DNA of 64,000 nt from Acinetobacter sp. UBA3106. GTDB taxonomy: Bacteria > Pseudomonadota > Gammaproteobacteria > Pseudomonadales > Moraxellaceae. The notes below the pieces were generated by a model, which saw only the letters and a list, made by a program, of their open reading frames with translations, had not been told where the DNA came from and ran no database searches. The position numbers and the translations under genes were made by a program. This document shows, one piece after another, positions 8,243-16,985 of the stretch. Numbering within the stretch: the first letter of the stretch is position 1; each line of letters starts with the position of its first letter. The DNA lies in contig DFAM01000010.1 of the NCBI GenBank assembly GCA_002365595.1, positions 128,895 through 192,894 of the forward strand, written 5' to 3'.

Positions 8243-8881
8243 TTAAGCCGCTTCTTGCTGTGCTTCTGGGGCAGCGTTTTTAAACGCTTCTAAGGTGTTG
8301 CAATGTTGATAAATCGAGGAAATTTTTGGATAAGCCGTTAAATCCACATTAAAACGTAAGGCGTTATAGACTTGTGGAATCAGGCAGCAATCCGCAAATG
8401 TCGGCTGGTCGCCAAAGCAAAAACGGCCATTGGAATTGTGGAGTAAGGCTTCCAAAGTTTGAAAACCAAGCGCTACCCAGTGGCGATACCAGGTATTTTT
8501 TTGCTCATCTGAGACTTGCAACGGCCCTGACAGGTATTGCAAAACACGCAGATTGTTCAGTGGATGAATGTCACAGGCAATGGCGAGACTGAAGGCACGG
8601 ACCAAAGCACGTTGCTGAACATTTTGAGGAAGCAGTACTGTATCGGGATACTGTTCTTCCAGATATTCCAAAATGCTTAGCGATTGACTGAGCTGAAATT
8701 CATCCTCAACTAGAGTGGGTACCAATTCTGATGGATTCAGCGTTTTATAGGCATCGCTGTGCTGTTCGCCGCTGTTATTAACCAAATGCACGGGAATATA
8801 ATTGGCATTTAAACTTTTTAAATTCAGTGCAATGCGAACCCTATAGGCCGCAGAGCTACGAAAATAGGTATAAAGTTGCAT
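8243..8881 (-). CDS. maiA: Maleylacetoacetate isomerase (zeta-class GST)
   Basis: The 212-residue product has the zeta-GST N-terminus MQLYTYFRSSAAYRVRIALNLK, with the Cys of the canonical SSC motif replaced by Ala as in many bacterial members, the cis-Pro region ELVPTLVEDEFQLSQSLSILEYLEE (about residues 52-76) and an all-helical C-terminal domain including CDIHPLNNLRVLQYL. It isomerises maleylacetoacetate to fumarylacetoacetate with glutathione. It lies directly after fumarylacetoacetase (17-base gap). A paralogue at 16982-17620 acts in the gentisate route; assignment here rests on the fumarylacetoacetase neighbour. Confidence 0.88.
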   Translation of the reverse strand: MQLYTYFRSSAAYRVRIALNLKSLNANYIPVHLVNNSGEQHSDAYKTLNPSELVPTLVEDEFQLSQSLSILEYLEEQYPDTVLLPQNVQQRALVRAFSLAIACDIHPLNNLRVLQYLSGPLQVSDEQKNTWYRHWVALGFQTLEALLHNSNGRFCFGDQPTFADCCLIPQVYNALRFNVDLTAYPKISSIYQHCNTLEAFKNAAPEAQQEAA

Positions 8882-8898
8882 GGCTTTGATCCTCGGTA

Positions 8899-10179
8899 TT
8901 ACTGAAAATCAAACTGAAGCGCAGGCAGGATTTTGCCAGTCACTTCGCCAAAACCAATGCGTAAACCGTCTTTTTCACAATGACCTTTCATAATCACGCT
9001 GTCGCCATCCTGGATGAAGGTACGTTGTTCGCCATTGGACAACATCAGTGGCTTCGTCGCATTCCAGGTAATTTCGAGCAGTGAACCATAAGAATCTGGA
9101 GTTGGACCTGAAATGGTACCTGAACCCATCAGATCACCGACTTGTACGTTACAGCCTGCAATCGTGTGATGTGCCAATTGCTGCGCCATCGACCAGTACA
9201 TGTATTTAAAATTGGTTTCACAAATCACATCGGCCTGCGATGCTTGTTCCGCTTGAATTTCTACAGACAGATGGATGTCATAGCTGTTTGCGGCATGATC
9301 TTCACGTAAATACGCCAGAGGCTGCGGCTCTTGAACAGGTGAGCTGGTTTTAAAAGGCTCAAGTGCTTCTAAAGTCACAATCCATGGCGAAATGGAAGAG
9401 GCAAATGTTTTGGAGTTGAACGGACCGAGTGGCACATATTCCCATTGCTGTAAATCACGTGCTGACCAGTCATTAAACAGCACCATACCAAAGATGTGAT
9501 CCCATGCATTTTCAATCGAAATTGGCTTACCCAATGTATTTGGTTTGCCAATGATAAAACCGGTTTCAAGTTCAAAATCGAGCTTACGGCATGCCGAAAA
9601 TTGTGGACGTTCTTCATTTGGCAGTTTGATCTGACCCGATGGACGCACAATGTCGGTACCGCTGACAATCACTGAACTGGCACGGCCGTTATAGCCGACA
9701 GGCAGTTCTGACCAGTTGGCTAAAAGTGCATTTTTCGGGTCACGGAACATGCAGCCCACATTGGTGGCGTGTTCTTTTGAAGAATAGAAATCGGTATAGC
9801 CTGGAACATGAACCGGCAAATGTAAAGTGACATCAGCCTGTTTAAAGAATGCCTGTTCACGAAGTTCAGCGTTATCACGTAATTCAGCATTGTCTGCAGA
9901 CAATAAATCTTGCAATTCTGCGCGAACTTTTGACCAGTTGGCTTTGCCTGAATCAATAAATTTGTTCAAGGTCGGCTGATTAAAATACTGTTCATCCGCT
10001 TGAATGGCTAAATAGCCTTTAGCTTCCAGTACGGCAAGATCAACCACCCATTCACCCAAGGCCACCCCAATACGACGTGTACCTTCAGGCGTTTCACTAA
10101 ATACGCCGTAAGGTAAATTCTGGATGGGGAAATCTGAATCCTGAGCAACCTCAATAAACGATTTTAACTGGTGAGTCAT
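8899..10179 (-). CDS. fahA: Fumarylacetoacetase
   Basis: The product (about 426 residues) matches full-length fumarylacetoacetases: an N-terminal SH3-like domain (about 1-115) and the catalytic FAH domain with metal-binding DFYSSKEHATNVGCMFRD, ELETGFIIGKPN and the LFNDWSARDLQQWEY segment. It hydrolyses fumarylacetoacetate to fumarate and acetoacetate, feeding the CoA-transferase at the operon's end. I place the start at the ATG at 10179 (MTHQLKSFIE), because AAGGA lies about eight bases before it; in-frame starts at 10185 and 10218 extend beyond the conserved domain. It is the first gene of the minus-strand operon, divergent from the IclR gene. Confidence 0.92.
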   Translation of the reverse strand: MTHQLKSFIEVAQDSDFPIQNLPYGVFSETPEGTRRIGVALGEWVVDLAVLEAKGYLAIQADEQYFNQPTLNKFIDSGKANWSKVRAELQDLLSADNAELRDNAELREQAFFKQADVTLHLPVHVPGYTDFYSSKEHATNVGCMFRDPKNALLANWSELPVGYNGRASSVIVSGTDIVRPSGQIKLPNEERPQFSACRKLDFELETGFIIGKPNTLGKPISIENAWDHIFGMVLFNDWSARDLQQWEYVPLGPFNSKTFASSISPWIVTLEALEPFKTSSPVQEPQPLAYLREDHAANSYDIHLSVEIQAEQASQADVICETNFKYMYWSMAQQLAHHTIAGCNVQVGDLMGSGTISGPTPDSYGSLLEITWNATKPLMLSNGEQRTFIQDGDSVIMKGHCEKDGLRIGFGEVTGKILPALQFDFQ

Positions 10180-10401
10180 GTCCATGTTCCTTATGTAAAA
10201 CCACCGGATTGCATGCAACCCTGATATTCATTTTTGCGTCTAATGATCTGTAAATCAGGCTGTCAATTAAATATAAAAATATTAAAAACAATAATTTATA
10301 TATTTTTATAGAAATTCATGCTTCTGATGTTCAAGACCTATTGATTTTTGGGATTAATCTCATCATACTGATTTTCATAAATTACGCAATACATAAATTA
10401 A

Positions 10402-10416
10402 TTACGTATAACGTAA
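10402..10416. promoter_or_regulatory. Candidate IclR operator in the divergent promoter region
   Basis: TTACGT (10402-10407) and ACGTAA (10411-10416) form a dyad with a 3-base spacer, and a further TTACG half-site lies 20 bases upstream (10382). The dyad is about 110 bases before the IclR start in the gap shared with fahA, a usual place for an IclR-type operator. A second AT-only inverted repeat (TATAAAAATAT 10272-10282, ATATTTTTATA 10300-10310) is present nearer fahA. Binding is inferred from position and symmetry. Confidence 0.45.
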
Positions 10417-10526
10417 ATTTAAATAAAATGAATTGAGATTTCTCGATGCTCTCATTCAATCTGGTTCTTGGTAATCAGATGGCTTCGGGTAGAATAGACG
10501 TCATAGAAAATGAGAGTTATCGACTA

Positions 10527-11312
10527 ATGTCTGAAGAAAAAACACAAGGTGGTGTGCAATCCTTAGAAGTGGGTTTGGGTGTGCTTGATGCTTTAATTGC
10601 GCATCGTAATCCCATGATGCTGAAGGAACTGGCGGAAGCCTTGACCATGCATCCGGCAAAAGTGCATCGCTATGTGGTGAGTCTGGTGCGCATGAATTAT
10701 GCTAAGCAGCTTGAAGATGGACGTTATGCCCTGGGTGATCAGGCATGGCGGCTAGGCCTGCAATGCATTCAGCGTACCGATGTGATTCAGGCAGCACAGC
10801 CGTATATTCAGGCTTTGCATCGTGAAATTCACTGTGGCTTACAAATCAGTCGCTGGACCTCGCAAGGGCCATTGATTGTGCAGTTTATTGAACCTGATCA
10901 GCCGGTATCGGTCATTACTCGTGTCGGTTCGATCATGCCACTTTTGAACTCGGCAACCGGTCGCGCATTTGCGAGCTTTATGCCAGAAAATATGGTTCGT
11001 CCTTTACTTGAACGTGAATGGCAGAACAAACAACAACAGGGCGTACAGGTTTATCCGGCAAACTGGAACGAATTTTTAGAGATGAAACAGGGTATTGTGT
11101 TACAGGGCGCAGCGACTGTTTCAGGCGATATGTTGGTGGGTGTGAACTCATTTTGTGTCCCGGTATTTAATAGTCATGGCGACATTGAGTTCTGTATTGC
11201 AGCACTGGGTAATGAGGCGTATTTGCCGATGGACTTTGAACATGAAAAGGTTCGTGTTTTAAAAGCTACAGCGCAGGCACTCACAGATTTTGTAACGAAA
11301 GGGCAAGCGTAG
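10527..11312 (+). CDS. IclR-family transcriptional regulator
   Basis: The product (about 261 residues from the ATG at 10527) has an N-terminal winged helix-turn-helix (LEVGLGVLDALIAHRNPMMLKELAEALTMHPAKVHRYVVSLVRMNY) and the IclR effector-binding domain with the RVGSIMPLLNSATGRAFASFMPE stretch. The 27 residues encoded from the earlier ATG at 10446 have no counterpart in the fold, so the later start is preferred, though its ribosome site is weak. It is divergent from the fahA operon and co-directional with the flavin monooxygenase, so it probably controls both. The effector would be the pathway's aromatic substrate or intermediate (inference). Confidence 0.88.
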   Translation: MSEEKTQGGVQSLEVGLGVLDALIAHRNPMMLKELAEALTMHPAKVHRYVVSLVRMNYAKQLEDGRYALGDQAWRLGLQCIQRTDVIQAAQPYIQALHREIHCGLQISRWTSQGPLIVQFIEPDQPVSVITRVGSIMPLLNSATGRAFASFMPENMVRPLLEREWQNKQQQGVQVYPANWNEFLEMKQGIVLQGAATVSGDMLVGVNSFCVPVFNSHGDIEFCIAALGNEAYLPMDFEHEKVRVLKATAQALTDFVTKGQA

Positions 11313-11477
11313 CAAAGCGCTACGCATAGCCAATAGCTGCAAAGGATCTGCCAGCATGATTGCGAAATAAAAGAATGAATTACACCTTCAATTGCAGTGT
11401 ATTACGCGGGTTGAATGGTTAACAGTTTAATTAAACGATTGATATCGTTTTCGCATAATAAGGACAAGGAGTTCGAA

Positions 11478-13187
11478 ATGCATTTTCCAGCAACGCAGCC
11501 ACGAAAGTCTCTTTATTACCAATATCAGGTGTTTCCACATTTTCATAGTCAAGAACCTGTCATCACTGACGCAGAAACCGTCACTGTGGTCGGTGCAGGT
11601 CCAATTGGCATGACTACTGCGCTGCTGCTGGCAAAGCAGGGCGTGAAAGTGATTTTGCTGTCCTCAGAATTACAGTTGTCTGAAGGAAGCCGCGCCCTGG
11701 TCTATACCAAACGTTCGATGGAAATTTTGCATGCTGTGGGTGCTGCTGAAAAAATTATGTCGAAAGCCTTACCTTGGACGCATGGTAATTCTATTTACAA
11801 AGGCCAAGTGGCTTTCCGTATGGAATCACCGACCTCTGAACATGACCAATATGCGCCATTAAATAACTTGCAGCAAAACTGGCTTGAGCACTTCTTGCTG
11901 GAAACCATACATGAAAATGACAACATTGAAGTGCGTTGGGGCAATAATGTGGTCAATCATGTGCAACAAGATGATCAGGTGACTTTAACTGTTCATACCC
12001 CTGAAGGTGAATATCAACACACTTCGAAATGGGTAGTGGCCGCTGATGGTGGCCGTTCACCTATTCGCGAACGCATGAAATTAAGAATGGAAGGTGCGAG
12101 CTACGAAGGTCGCTTTGTCATTGCCGACATTCGCATTAAACTGGATTATCCAACAGAACGTCTGGCATATTTCTCTCCTGACTGGAACCCTGGTAACACG
12201 ATCCTTATGCATCGTGAACCGGACAGCATTTGGCGTTTTGACTATCAGCTTGATAGCACTGTGACCCCTGAAGAAGCCTTAAAACCTGAAAACCTGCATA
12301 AAGCGGTTCAGGACCAATTAAAAATGATTGGTCAGGATCACCTTGAGTGGGAAATGGACTGGAGCACGGTATATTCAGCACGTGCCTTAACCTTAGATAA
12401 TTATGTCCAAAACCGCATTATATTTGTCGGTGATGCAGCGCATTTGCTTCCAATCTTTGGTGTACGTGGTGCAAATACCGGTTTCCAGGATGCCCAGGAT
12501 CTGTCATGGAAACTGGCAGCAGCTGTGAAAGGCTGGGCAGCGGAATCGATTTTAGGCAGTTATACCTTTGACCGCGTCGGGGCCGCGCGCGAAATTATTG
12601 CCGAAGCCGGTAAGTCGACACGCTTTATGGCACCACCAACCGATGGCTACAAGTTACTTCGTGATGCGGTGCTGTCACTGTCACTTGAACATGAGTTTGT
12701 CCGCCCACTCTATCATTGGCGTACTTCGCGTCCACATGCCTATACACATTCACCCTTGAACAGTCAGTTTGATGATAATGCACAGATGTCTGAACAGACT
12801 GAAAATGGGGCATTAATTCCAAATATTAAGTTTGCGGATGGCAGCTATTTGTACAGTTACATCTCAGGCAGATTCTCGGTATTAGCGATCACTGAAAACG
12901 GACAGTTGCCGCAGGCTTTGGTACATGAAGTGGAACAGCTGAAAGCCAAAGATATTCCGGTACAGCTGATCGCTTTGAATATTGATGGTCAAAAAGTAGA
13001 AGCAGCAGACCGTAACCTTGCCATCAATACCGATATTGCTCAGCAGCGTTTACTGGCACAATCAGGCGCAATCTATCTGGTGCGTCCAGGTCATCATATT
13101 AATGGCCGCTGGTTAAACTATCGAGAAAATGCTTTAACCCAAACCTTTGAACAATTCGCCAATGTTGAAAATGGAGTAGCCGCATGA
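11478..13187 (+). CDS. MhpA-like FAD-dependent aromatic monooxygenase
   Basis: The 569-residue class A flavoprotein monooxygenase has the Rossmann motif VVGAGPIGMTTALLLAKQG (about residues 38-56), the DG motif AADGGRSPIRERM (about 192-204), the GD motif FVGDAAHLLPIFGVRGANTGFQDAQDLSWKLA (about 316-347) and a C-terminal thioredoxin-like domain, as in MhpA and phenol hydroxylases. It should hydroxylate a phenolic acid using NAD(P)H and O2. The neighbouring fumarylacetoacetase pathway suggests a homogentisate-like diol product, for example from a hydroxyphenylacetate; this is inference. AAGGAG before the ATG at 11478 decides the start; an earlier ATG at 11415 lacks a site. It overlaps the DUF2783 gene by four bases. 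Confidence 0.85.
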   Translation: MHFPATQPRKSLYYQYQVFPHFHSQEPVITDAETVTVVGAGPIGMTTALLLAKQGVKVILLSSELQLSEGSRALVYTKRSMEILHAVGAAEKIMSKALPWTHGNSIYKGQVAFRMESPTSEHDQYAPLNNLQQNWLEHFLLETIHENDNIEVRWGNNVVNHVQQDDQVTLTVHTPEGEYQHTSKWVVAADGGRSPIRERMKLRMEGASYEGRFVIADIRIKLDYPTERLAYFSPDWNPGNTILMHREPDSIWRFDYQLDSTVTPEEALKPENLHKAVQDQLKMIGQDHLEWEMDWSTVYSARALTLDNYVQNRIIFVGDAAHLLPIFGVRGANTGFQDAQDLSWKLAAAVKGWAAESILGSYTFDRVGAAREIIAEAGKSTRFMAPPTDGYKLLRDAVLSLSLEHEFVRPLYHWRTSRPHAYTHSPLNSQFDDNAQMSEQTENGALIPNIKFADGSYLYSYISGRFSVLAITENGQLPQALVHEVEQLKAKDIPVQLIALNIDGQKVEAADRNLAINTDIAQQRLLAQSGAIYLVRPGHHINGRWLNYRENALTQTFEQFANVENGVAA

Positions 13188-13369
13188 GCCTAATTGCAAT
13201 TGATGATTTAGAAAAAGTCTATGATCACTTGGCTGAAAGCCTGGATTCAATACCTGCCGAAAAACGTGAGCTATTTTTGGTGAAATTGGCTTTACTCAGT
13301 GCCAATCAGCTTCAAGATGGATCTGTGTTTCAGCAATTGATTAATCAAGCCAAAGTGTTTGAAGACTAA
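13184..13369 (+). CDS. DUF2783 small protein
   Basis: The 61-residue product resembles DUF2783 proteins, which in many proteobacteria lie directly after an MhpA-like flavin monooxygenase gene. It overlaps the monooxygenase stop (ATGA), which indicates translational coupling and a partner role, perhaps as a small subunit or stability factor. It is all-helical by appearance (residues 5-55), acidic, and has no signal peptide, membrane segment or cysteine. No biochemical function is known to me. Confidence 0.7.
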   Translation: MSLIAIDDLEKVYDHLAESLDSIPAEKRELFLVKLALLSANQLQDGSVFQQLINQAKVFED

Positions 13370-13380
13370 AATTCTTTTAA

Positions 13381-13440
13381 CCCTCAAAGTCTCTAAGTAG
13401 CAGCATGGCGGCATGCTTAGGGACTTTTTAATATTGAGGG
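13381..13440 (+). terminator. Large nested terminator hairpin
   Basis: The inner stem AAGTCTCTAAG (13387-13397) pairs with CTTAGGGACTT (13416-13426, one G-U) and is followed by TTTTTAA. An outer pair CCCTCAA (13381-13387) / TTGAGGG (13434-13440) encloses it. It ends the iclR-monooxygenase-DUF2783 unit. Confidence 0.75.
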
Positions 13441-13638
13441 GAAAAAGGTGAAATAATAAAAGCTTAAAATAACTAATAGATTTATCAAAACGCCATGATT
13501 AGGCTACATGAGTCTAATCATTCGGAATGATCGGACATCATAGCCAGCTTTATAAATGAGCTATGAGCAGCCAATTGATAGCCACTTTTATGGAAATCTA
13601 TTTCTTATCCGTAATTCAGATTAAATCTACACTGATGT

Positions 13639-14550
13639 TTAAAGTAGATCTTTGCTTTCATATTCAGAAAAAAGGTCAAAACAGATTTTTCTAAGCCATT
13701 GCAGATTAGGGTTGTTGTGTTGTCTGGCATGCCAATGTTGCTTGACACTGTATTGAGGAAATGAATACGGTGGGGTCAGGATTTTCACGTCACCACGGGA
13801 AGCGAGAAAACGACTCAGATACCGCGGAACTGTCGCGATTGCATCTGTGTATTTAATCATGAGTCCAACACCCAGATAGCCCGGCAACTTCATGAGGATA
13901 TTACGTTTGATGCCTATTCTCTGCAATTCATGCTCAATCACATAATGCCCGCCAGTCGCTAAAATATCGATATGCAGTTCCTGGCTAAACTCTTCATTGC
14001 TTAAGCTATGGTGCTTTAATCTGGGATGTTCAGGGCTACAGATAACTGAATATTGCTGTTTAAAAAGTGTCTGCTGATAAAAACCCGCTTCCAGCTGCGG
14101 TATAAAACCAATCGCCAGATCAATGTCACCTTCAGCCATTTTTAGAGATGTATCCGTATCAATCGGCACAATGTTCAAGCGTATATTCGGTGCATGTTCA
14201 CGTAGATAGTTGACCAGTTTAGGCAGCAGTACCAGATGACTGATATCGGTCATGCTGATCTTAAACTCGTAATTTGATGTCAGTGGATCAAAATCAACAT
14301 TGAAATGATTGATCAGTTTCAGGTTGCTTAAGAAATCGACTGCAATCGGATAAATATCCTTGGCCAGATCGGTCGGTTCCATACTGTTGCCAATGCGCAC
14401 AAAAAGCGGATTATTAAAATGTTCACGCAATTTATTTAAGCCAATACTGAGCGTTGATTGGCCGGTATTCAAAGCATCTGCAGCCTTAGAAACACTTCTA
14501 TGTCTATAAATTTCATGAAAAATTTGTACCAGTCTTGAGTCAATGTCCAT
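13639..14550 (-). CDS. LysR-type regulator of the gentisate operon
   Basis: The 303-residue product has an N-terminal helix-turn-helix (LVQIFHEIYRHRSVSKAADALNTGQSTLSIGLNKLREHFNNPLFVR) and a LysR substrate-binding domain (about residues 90-295). It is divergent from the 3-hydroxybenzoate/gentisate operon, with a 154-base shared promoter region, the standard arrangement for a LysR activator of an aromatic operon that also represses its own gene. A perfect 25-bp dyad lies 11-35 bases upstream of its ATG. The inducer is presumably 3-hydroxybenzoate or gentisate (inference). Confidence 0.88.
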   Translation of the reverse strand: MDIDSRLVQIFHEIYRHRSVSKAADALNTGQSTLSIGLNKLREHFNNPLFVRIGNSMEPTDLAKDIYPIAVDFLSNLKLINHFNVDFDPLTSNYEFKISMTDISHLVLLPKLVNYLREHAPNIRLNIVPIDTDTSLKMAEGDIDLAIGFIPQLEAGFYQQTLFKQQYSVICSPEHPRLKHHSLSNEEFSQELHIDILATGGHYVIEHELQRIGIKRNILMKLPGYLGVGLMIKYTDAIATVPRYLSRFLASRGDVKILTPPYSFPQYSVKQHWHARQHNNPNLQWLRKICFDLFSEYESKDLL

Positions 14551-14560
14551 ATTGATGCGT

Positions 14561-14585
14561 GCTGTATTGATTTTATCAATACAGC
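14561..14585. promoter_or_regulatory. Perfect dyad, candidate LysR operator
   Basis: GCTGTATTGAT (14561-14571) and ATCAATACAGC (14575-14585) are exact inverted repeats separated by TTT. The dyad contains T-N11-A-type half-sites (ATTGAT/ATCAAT), lies between the divergent lysR-type gene and the gentisate dioxygenase gene, and is close to the former's start, as in autoregulating LysR systems. Confidence 0.6.
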
Positions 14586-14704
14586 CTATTCATTTTCGCT
14601 TATGTATTCAAGACATTCTGATTGTTAGATTGGATTCAAGTAATTTTTTATCAGTCTTTCAATGAATGAAAGCGATTTGAGCAAATCAGGATGAGATTAA
14701 GCAG

Positions 14705-15745
14705 ATGGAACAACTGGCGAGATTAGAAGATTTACCTCAAACCTATATTGATCATTTAACCCAATCCAATTTAGTCCCACTATGGCCAAGCCTGCGTAAT
14801 GTATTGCCTCCTAAACAACCCGTGCCGCTGACTCAAGCGACAGCCTGGCATTACAGTGACATCAAGCCTTTGTTGCTTGAAGCAGGTGAACTGACCCCGA
14901 TTGAAAAGGCAGAACGCCGCGTACTGGTTTTGGCCAATCCGGGACATGGCCTGGAAAATATGAAAGCAACATCGTCAATTTATTTGGGCATGCAACTGTT
15001 GCTTCCAAATGAATGGGCGCCATCACACCGACATACGCCAAACGCAGTCCGCTTGGTGGTTGAAGGTCAAGGTGCTTTTACTAGCGTGGAAGGACAAAAA
15101 TGCCGGATGGAGCATGGTGATTTAATTCTTACGCCGTCAGGTTTGTGGCATGAACATGGTCATGATGGCGATGAGCCAGTGATCTGGCTGGATGTTCTCG
15201 ATTTGCCACTGGTGTATTACATGGAAGCTTCCTATGTTGAAGGTGGCGATGTGCAGCAGATTCAAGGCACAGATCTGGGCCATCACTATGCCAAAGGCGT
15301 GGTTCCAACGGTACATTTCGTAAGACAAAACGCCAATTATCCGTTGTTACGTTATGCATGGATAGACACTAAAAATGTATTGGATGCTTTGGCTGCAGAT
15401 GCAAATCATCAGGTACCTGCACAGGTCAGCTTTATTAATCCCGAGACAGGTCAGGACTGTCAGCACATCATTGGCTATTCCGCAATTCGCGTCGCGCCGA
15501 ATGAAACGGTACAACTGACACGTCGATCTGCTGCACAAGTCTTTCATGTCATTGAGGGACAGCTCGGCATTTCAATCAATACCGATCATTTTGACCTGGC
15601 ACGTTCAGATACAGCATGCACGCCGTGTTTTGCCCAGATTGATTTAATCAATAGCAGTGAACAGCCAGCCTATGTATTTGTTGCGGATGAAGCACCGCTG
15701 CAGAAAAAACTCGGTTTGTATTCAACCCGACCACGCAGCGTCTAG
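14705..15745 (+). CDS. Gentisate 1,2-dioxygenase
   Basis: The 346-residue bicupin dioxygenase opens the ring of gentisate between the carboxyl- and hydroxyl-bearing carbons, giving maleylpyruvate. The N-terminal cupin carries the iron ligands in APSHRHTPNAVRLVVEGQGAF (His108, His110) and in SGLWHEHGHDGDEPVIWLDVLD (about residues 145-165); the second cupin (about 235-330) is degenerate, as in the family. It heads an operon of four genes (spacing 19, -4, 33 bases) that together degrade 3-hydroxybenzoate. Length and motif order match proteobacterial enzymes. Confidence 0.93.
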   Translation: MEQLARLEDLPQTYIDHLTQSNLVPLWPSLRNVLPPKQPVPLTQATAWHYSDIKPLLLEAGELTPIEKAERRVLVLANPGHGLENMKATSSIYLGMQLLLPNEWAPSHRHTPNAVRLVVEGQGAFTSVEGQKCRMEHGDLILTPSGLWHEHGHDGDEPVIWLDVLDLPLVYYMEASYVEGGDVQQIQGTDLGHHYAKGVVPTVHFVRQNANYPLLRYAWIDTKNVLDALAADANHQVPAQVSFINPETGQDCQHIIGYSAIRVAPNETVQLTRRSAAQVFHVIEGQLGISINTDHFDLARSDTACTPCFAQIDLINSSEQPAYVFVADEAPLQKKLGLYSTRPRSV

Positions 15746-15764
15746 TTTTTAAGGAAGAAAAAAG

Positions 15765-16985
15765 ATGTCAAATCAGAATATGCCGATTTTAGTTGCCGGA
15801 GGCGGTATTGGCGGCTTTGCAGCTGCACTCGCTTTGGCTAAGCGTGGTTTTAAAATCCAAGTCTTTGAACAGGCGCCCGAAATTGGTGAAATTGGCGCAG
15901 GGATCCAGCTGGGACCGAATGCTTTTAATGCTTTTGATGCGCTAGGTATTGGTGACCGAGCACATGCCCGTGCTGTGTATACCGATTATATGGTCATGCA
16001 TGACGCGATTGATGAATATCAGGTCGGTCGTATTGAAACCGATGAAAAGTTTATTCAGCGTTTTGGCAATCCCTATGCCGTGATTCATCGTGCCGACATT
16101 CATGGCTCTTTGGTTGAAGGAGCACATGAAATCGGTGATATCGAGATCATCACCGATTGCCGTATTGTTAATGTTGAACAAGATGAAAATAGCGTCACGA
16201 TTACAGACCATAAGGGCAATAGCTATAAAGGTCAGGCACTGATTGGCGCTGATGGTGTGAAATCCGTGGTGCGTGAAAAATATGTCGGTGATCCGGCGCT
16301 GGTGACAGGCCATGTGGTGTACCGCGCCGTGGTACCTAAAGCGGAATTTCCGGAAAATTTACAATGGAATGCGGCCAGCATTTGGGTCGGACCGAATTGC
16401 CATTTAGTGCATTATCCGCTACGTGGCGGTGAAGAATATAACGTGGTGGTGACTTTCCACAGCCGCGAACAGGAAGAATGGGGCGTAAAAGATGGCTCTA
16501 AAGAAGAAGTGCTGTCTTATTTCGAAGGCATCTGTCCAAAAGCGCGTCAGCTGATTGAATTGCCTAAATCCTGGCGCCGCTGGGCAACGGCAGATCGTGA
16601 ACCGATTGATCAGTGGAGCTATGGTCGCGTGACGCTGCTTGGTGATGCCGCACATCCAACCACACAGTACATGGCACAAGGTGCCTGTATGGCGATGGAA
16701 GATGCCGTGACCTTGGGCGAAGCGCTACGCATCAGCAATAACAATATTGTTGAAGCATTTGAAATTTATCAACGTGCGCGAGTGGCGCGTACAGCACGTA
16801 TTGTTCTGTCTTCACGTGAAATGGGCAAGCTGTACCATGCCAAAGGCGTACAGCGCATGGTACGCAATGATTTATGGCGCGGACGCAAAAGCGAAGGTTT
16901 CTACGAAGCAATGGCCTGGCTATATAGCTGGAATGTCGATAACTGTCTGGACGCAGCTAAGCACTATACAGGAACAGCAGCATGA
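15765..16985 (+). CDS. 3-hydroxybenzoate 6-monooxygenase
   Basis: The 406-residue class A flavin monooxygenase has FAD motif VAGGGIGGFAAALALAKRG (about residues 10-28), EIGAGIQLGPNAFNAFDALG (about 43-62), the DG motif GADGVKSVVREKYVG (about 160-174) and the GD motif LLGDAAHPTTQYMAQGACMAMEDAVTL (about 288-314). It para-hydroxylates 3-hydroxybenzoate to gentisate with NADH and O2. Position directly after the gentisate dioxygenase gene supports this over salicylate 5-hydroxylase, which is a multicomponent enzyme. Its stop overlaps the maleylpyruvate isomerase start by four bases (ATGA). Confidence 0.92.
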   Translation: MSNQNMPILVAGGGIGGFAAALALAKRGFKIQVFEQAPEIGEIGAGIQLGPNAFNAFDALGIGDRAHARAVYTDYMVMHDAIDEYQVGRIETDEKFIQRFGNPYAVIHRADIHGSLVEGAHEIGDIEIITDCRIVNVEQDENSVTITDHKGNSYKGQALIGADGVKSVVREKYVGDPALVTGHVVYRAVVPKAEFPENLQWNAASIWVGPNCHLVHYPLRGGEEYNVVVTFHSREQEEWGVKDGSKEEVLSYFEGICPKARQLIELPKSWRRWATADREPIDQWSYGRVTLLGDAAHPTTQYMAQGACMAMEDAVTLGEALRISNNNIVEAFEIYQRARVARTARIVLSSREMGKLYHAKGVQRMVRNDLWRGRKSEGFYEAMAWLYSWNVDNCLDAAKHYTGTAA

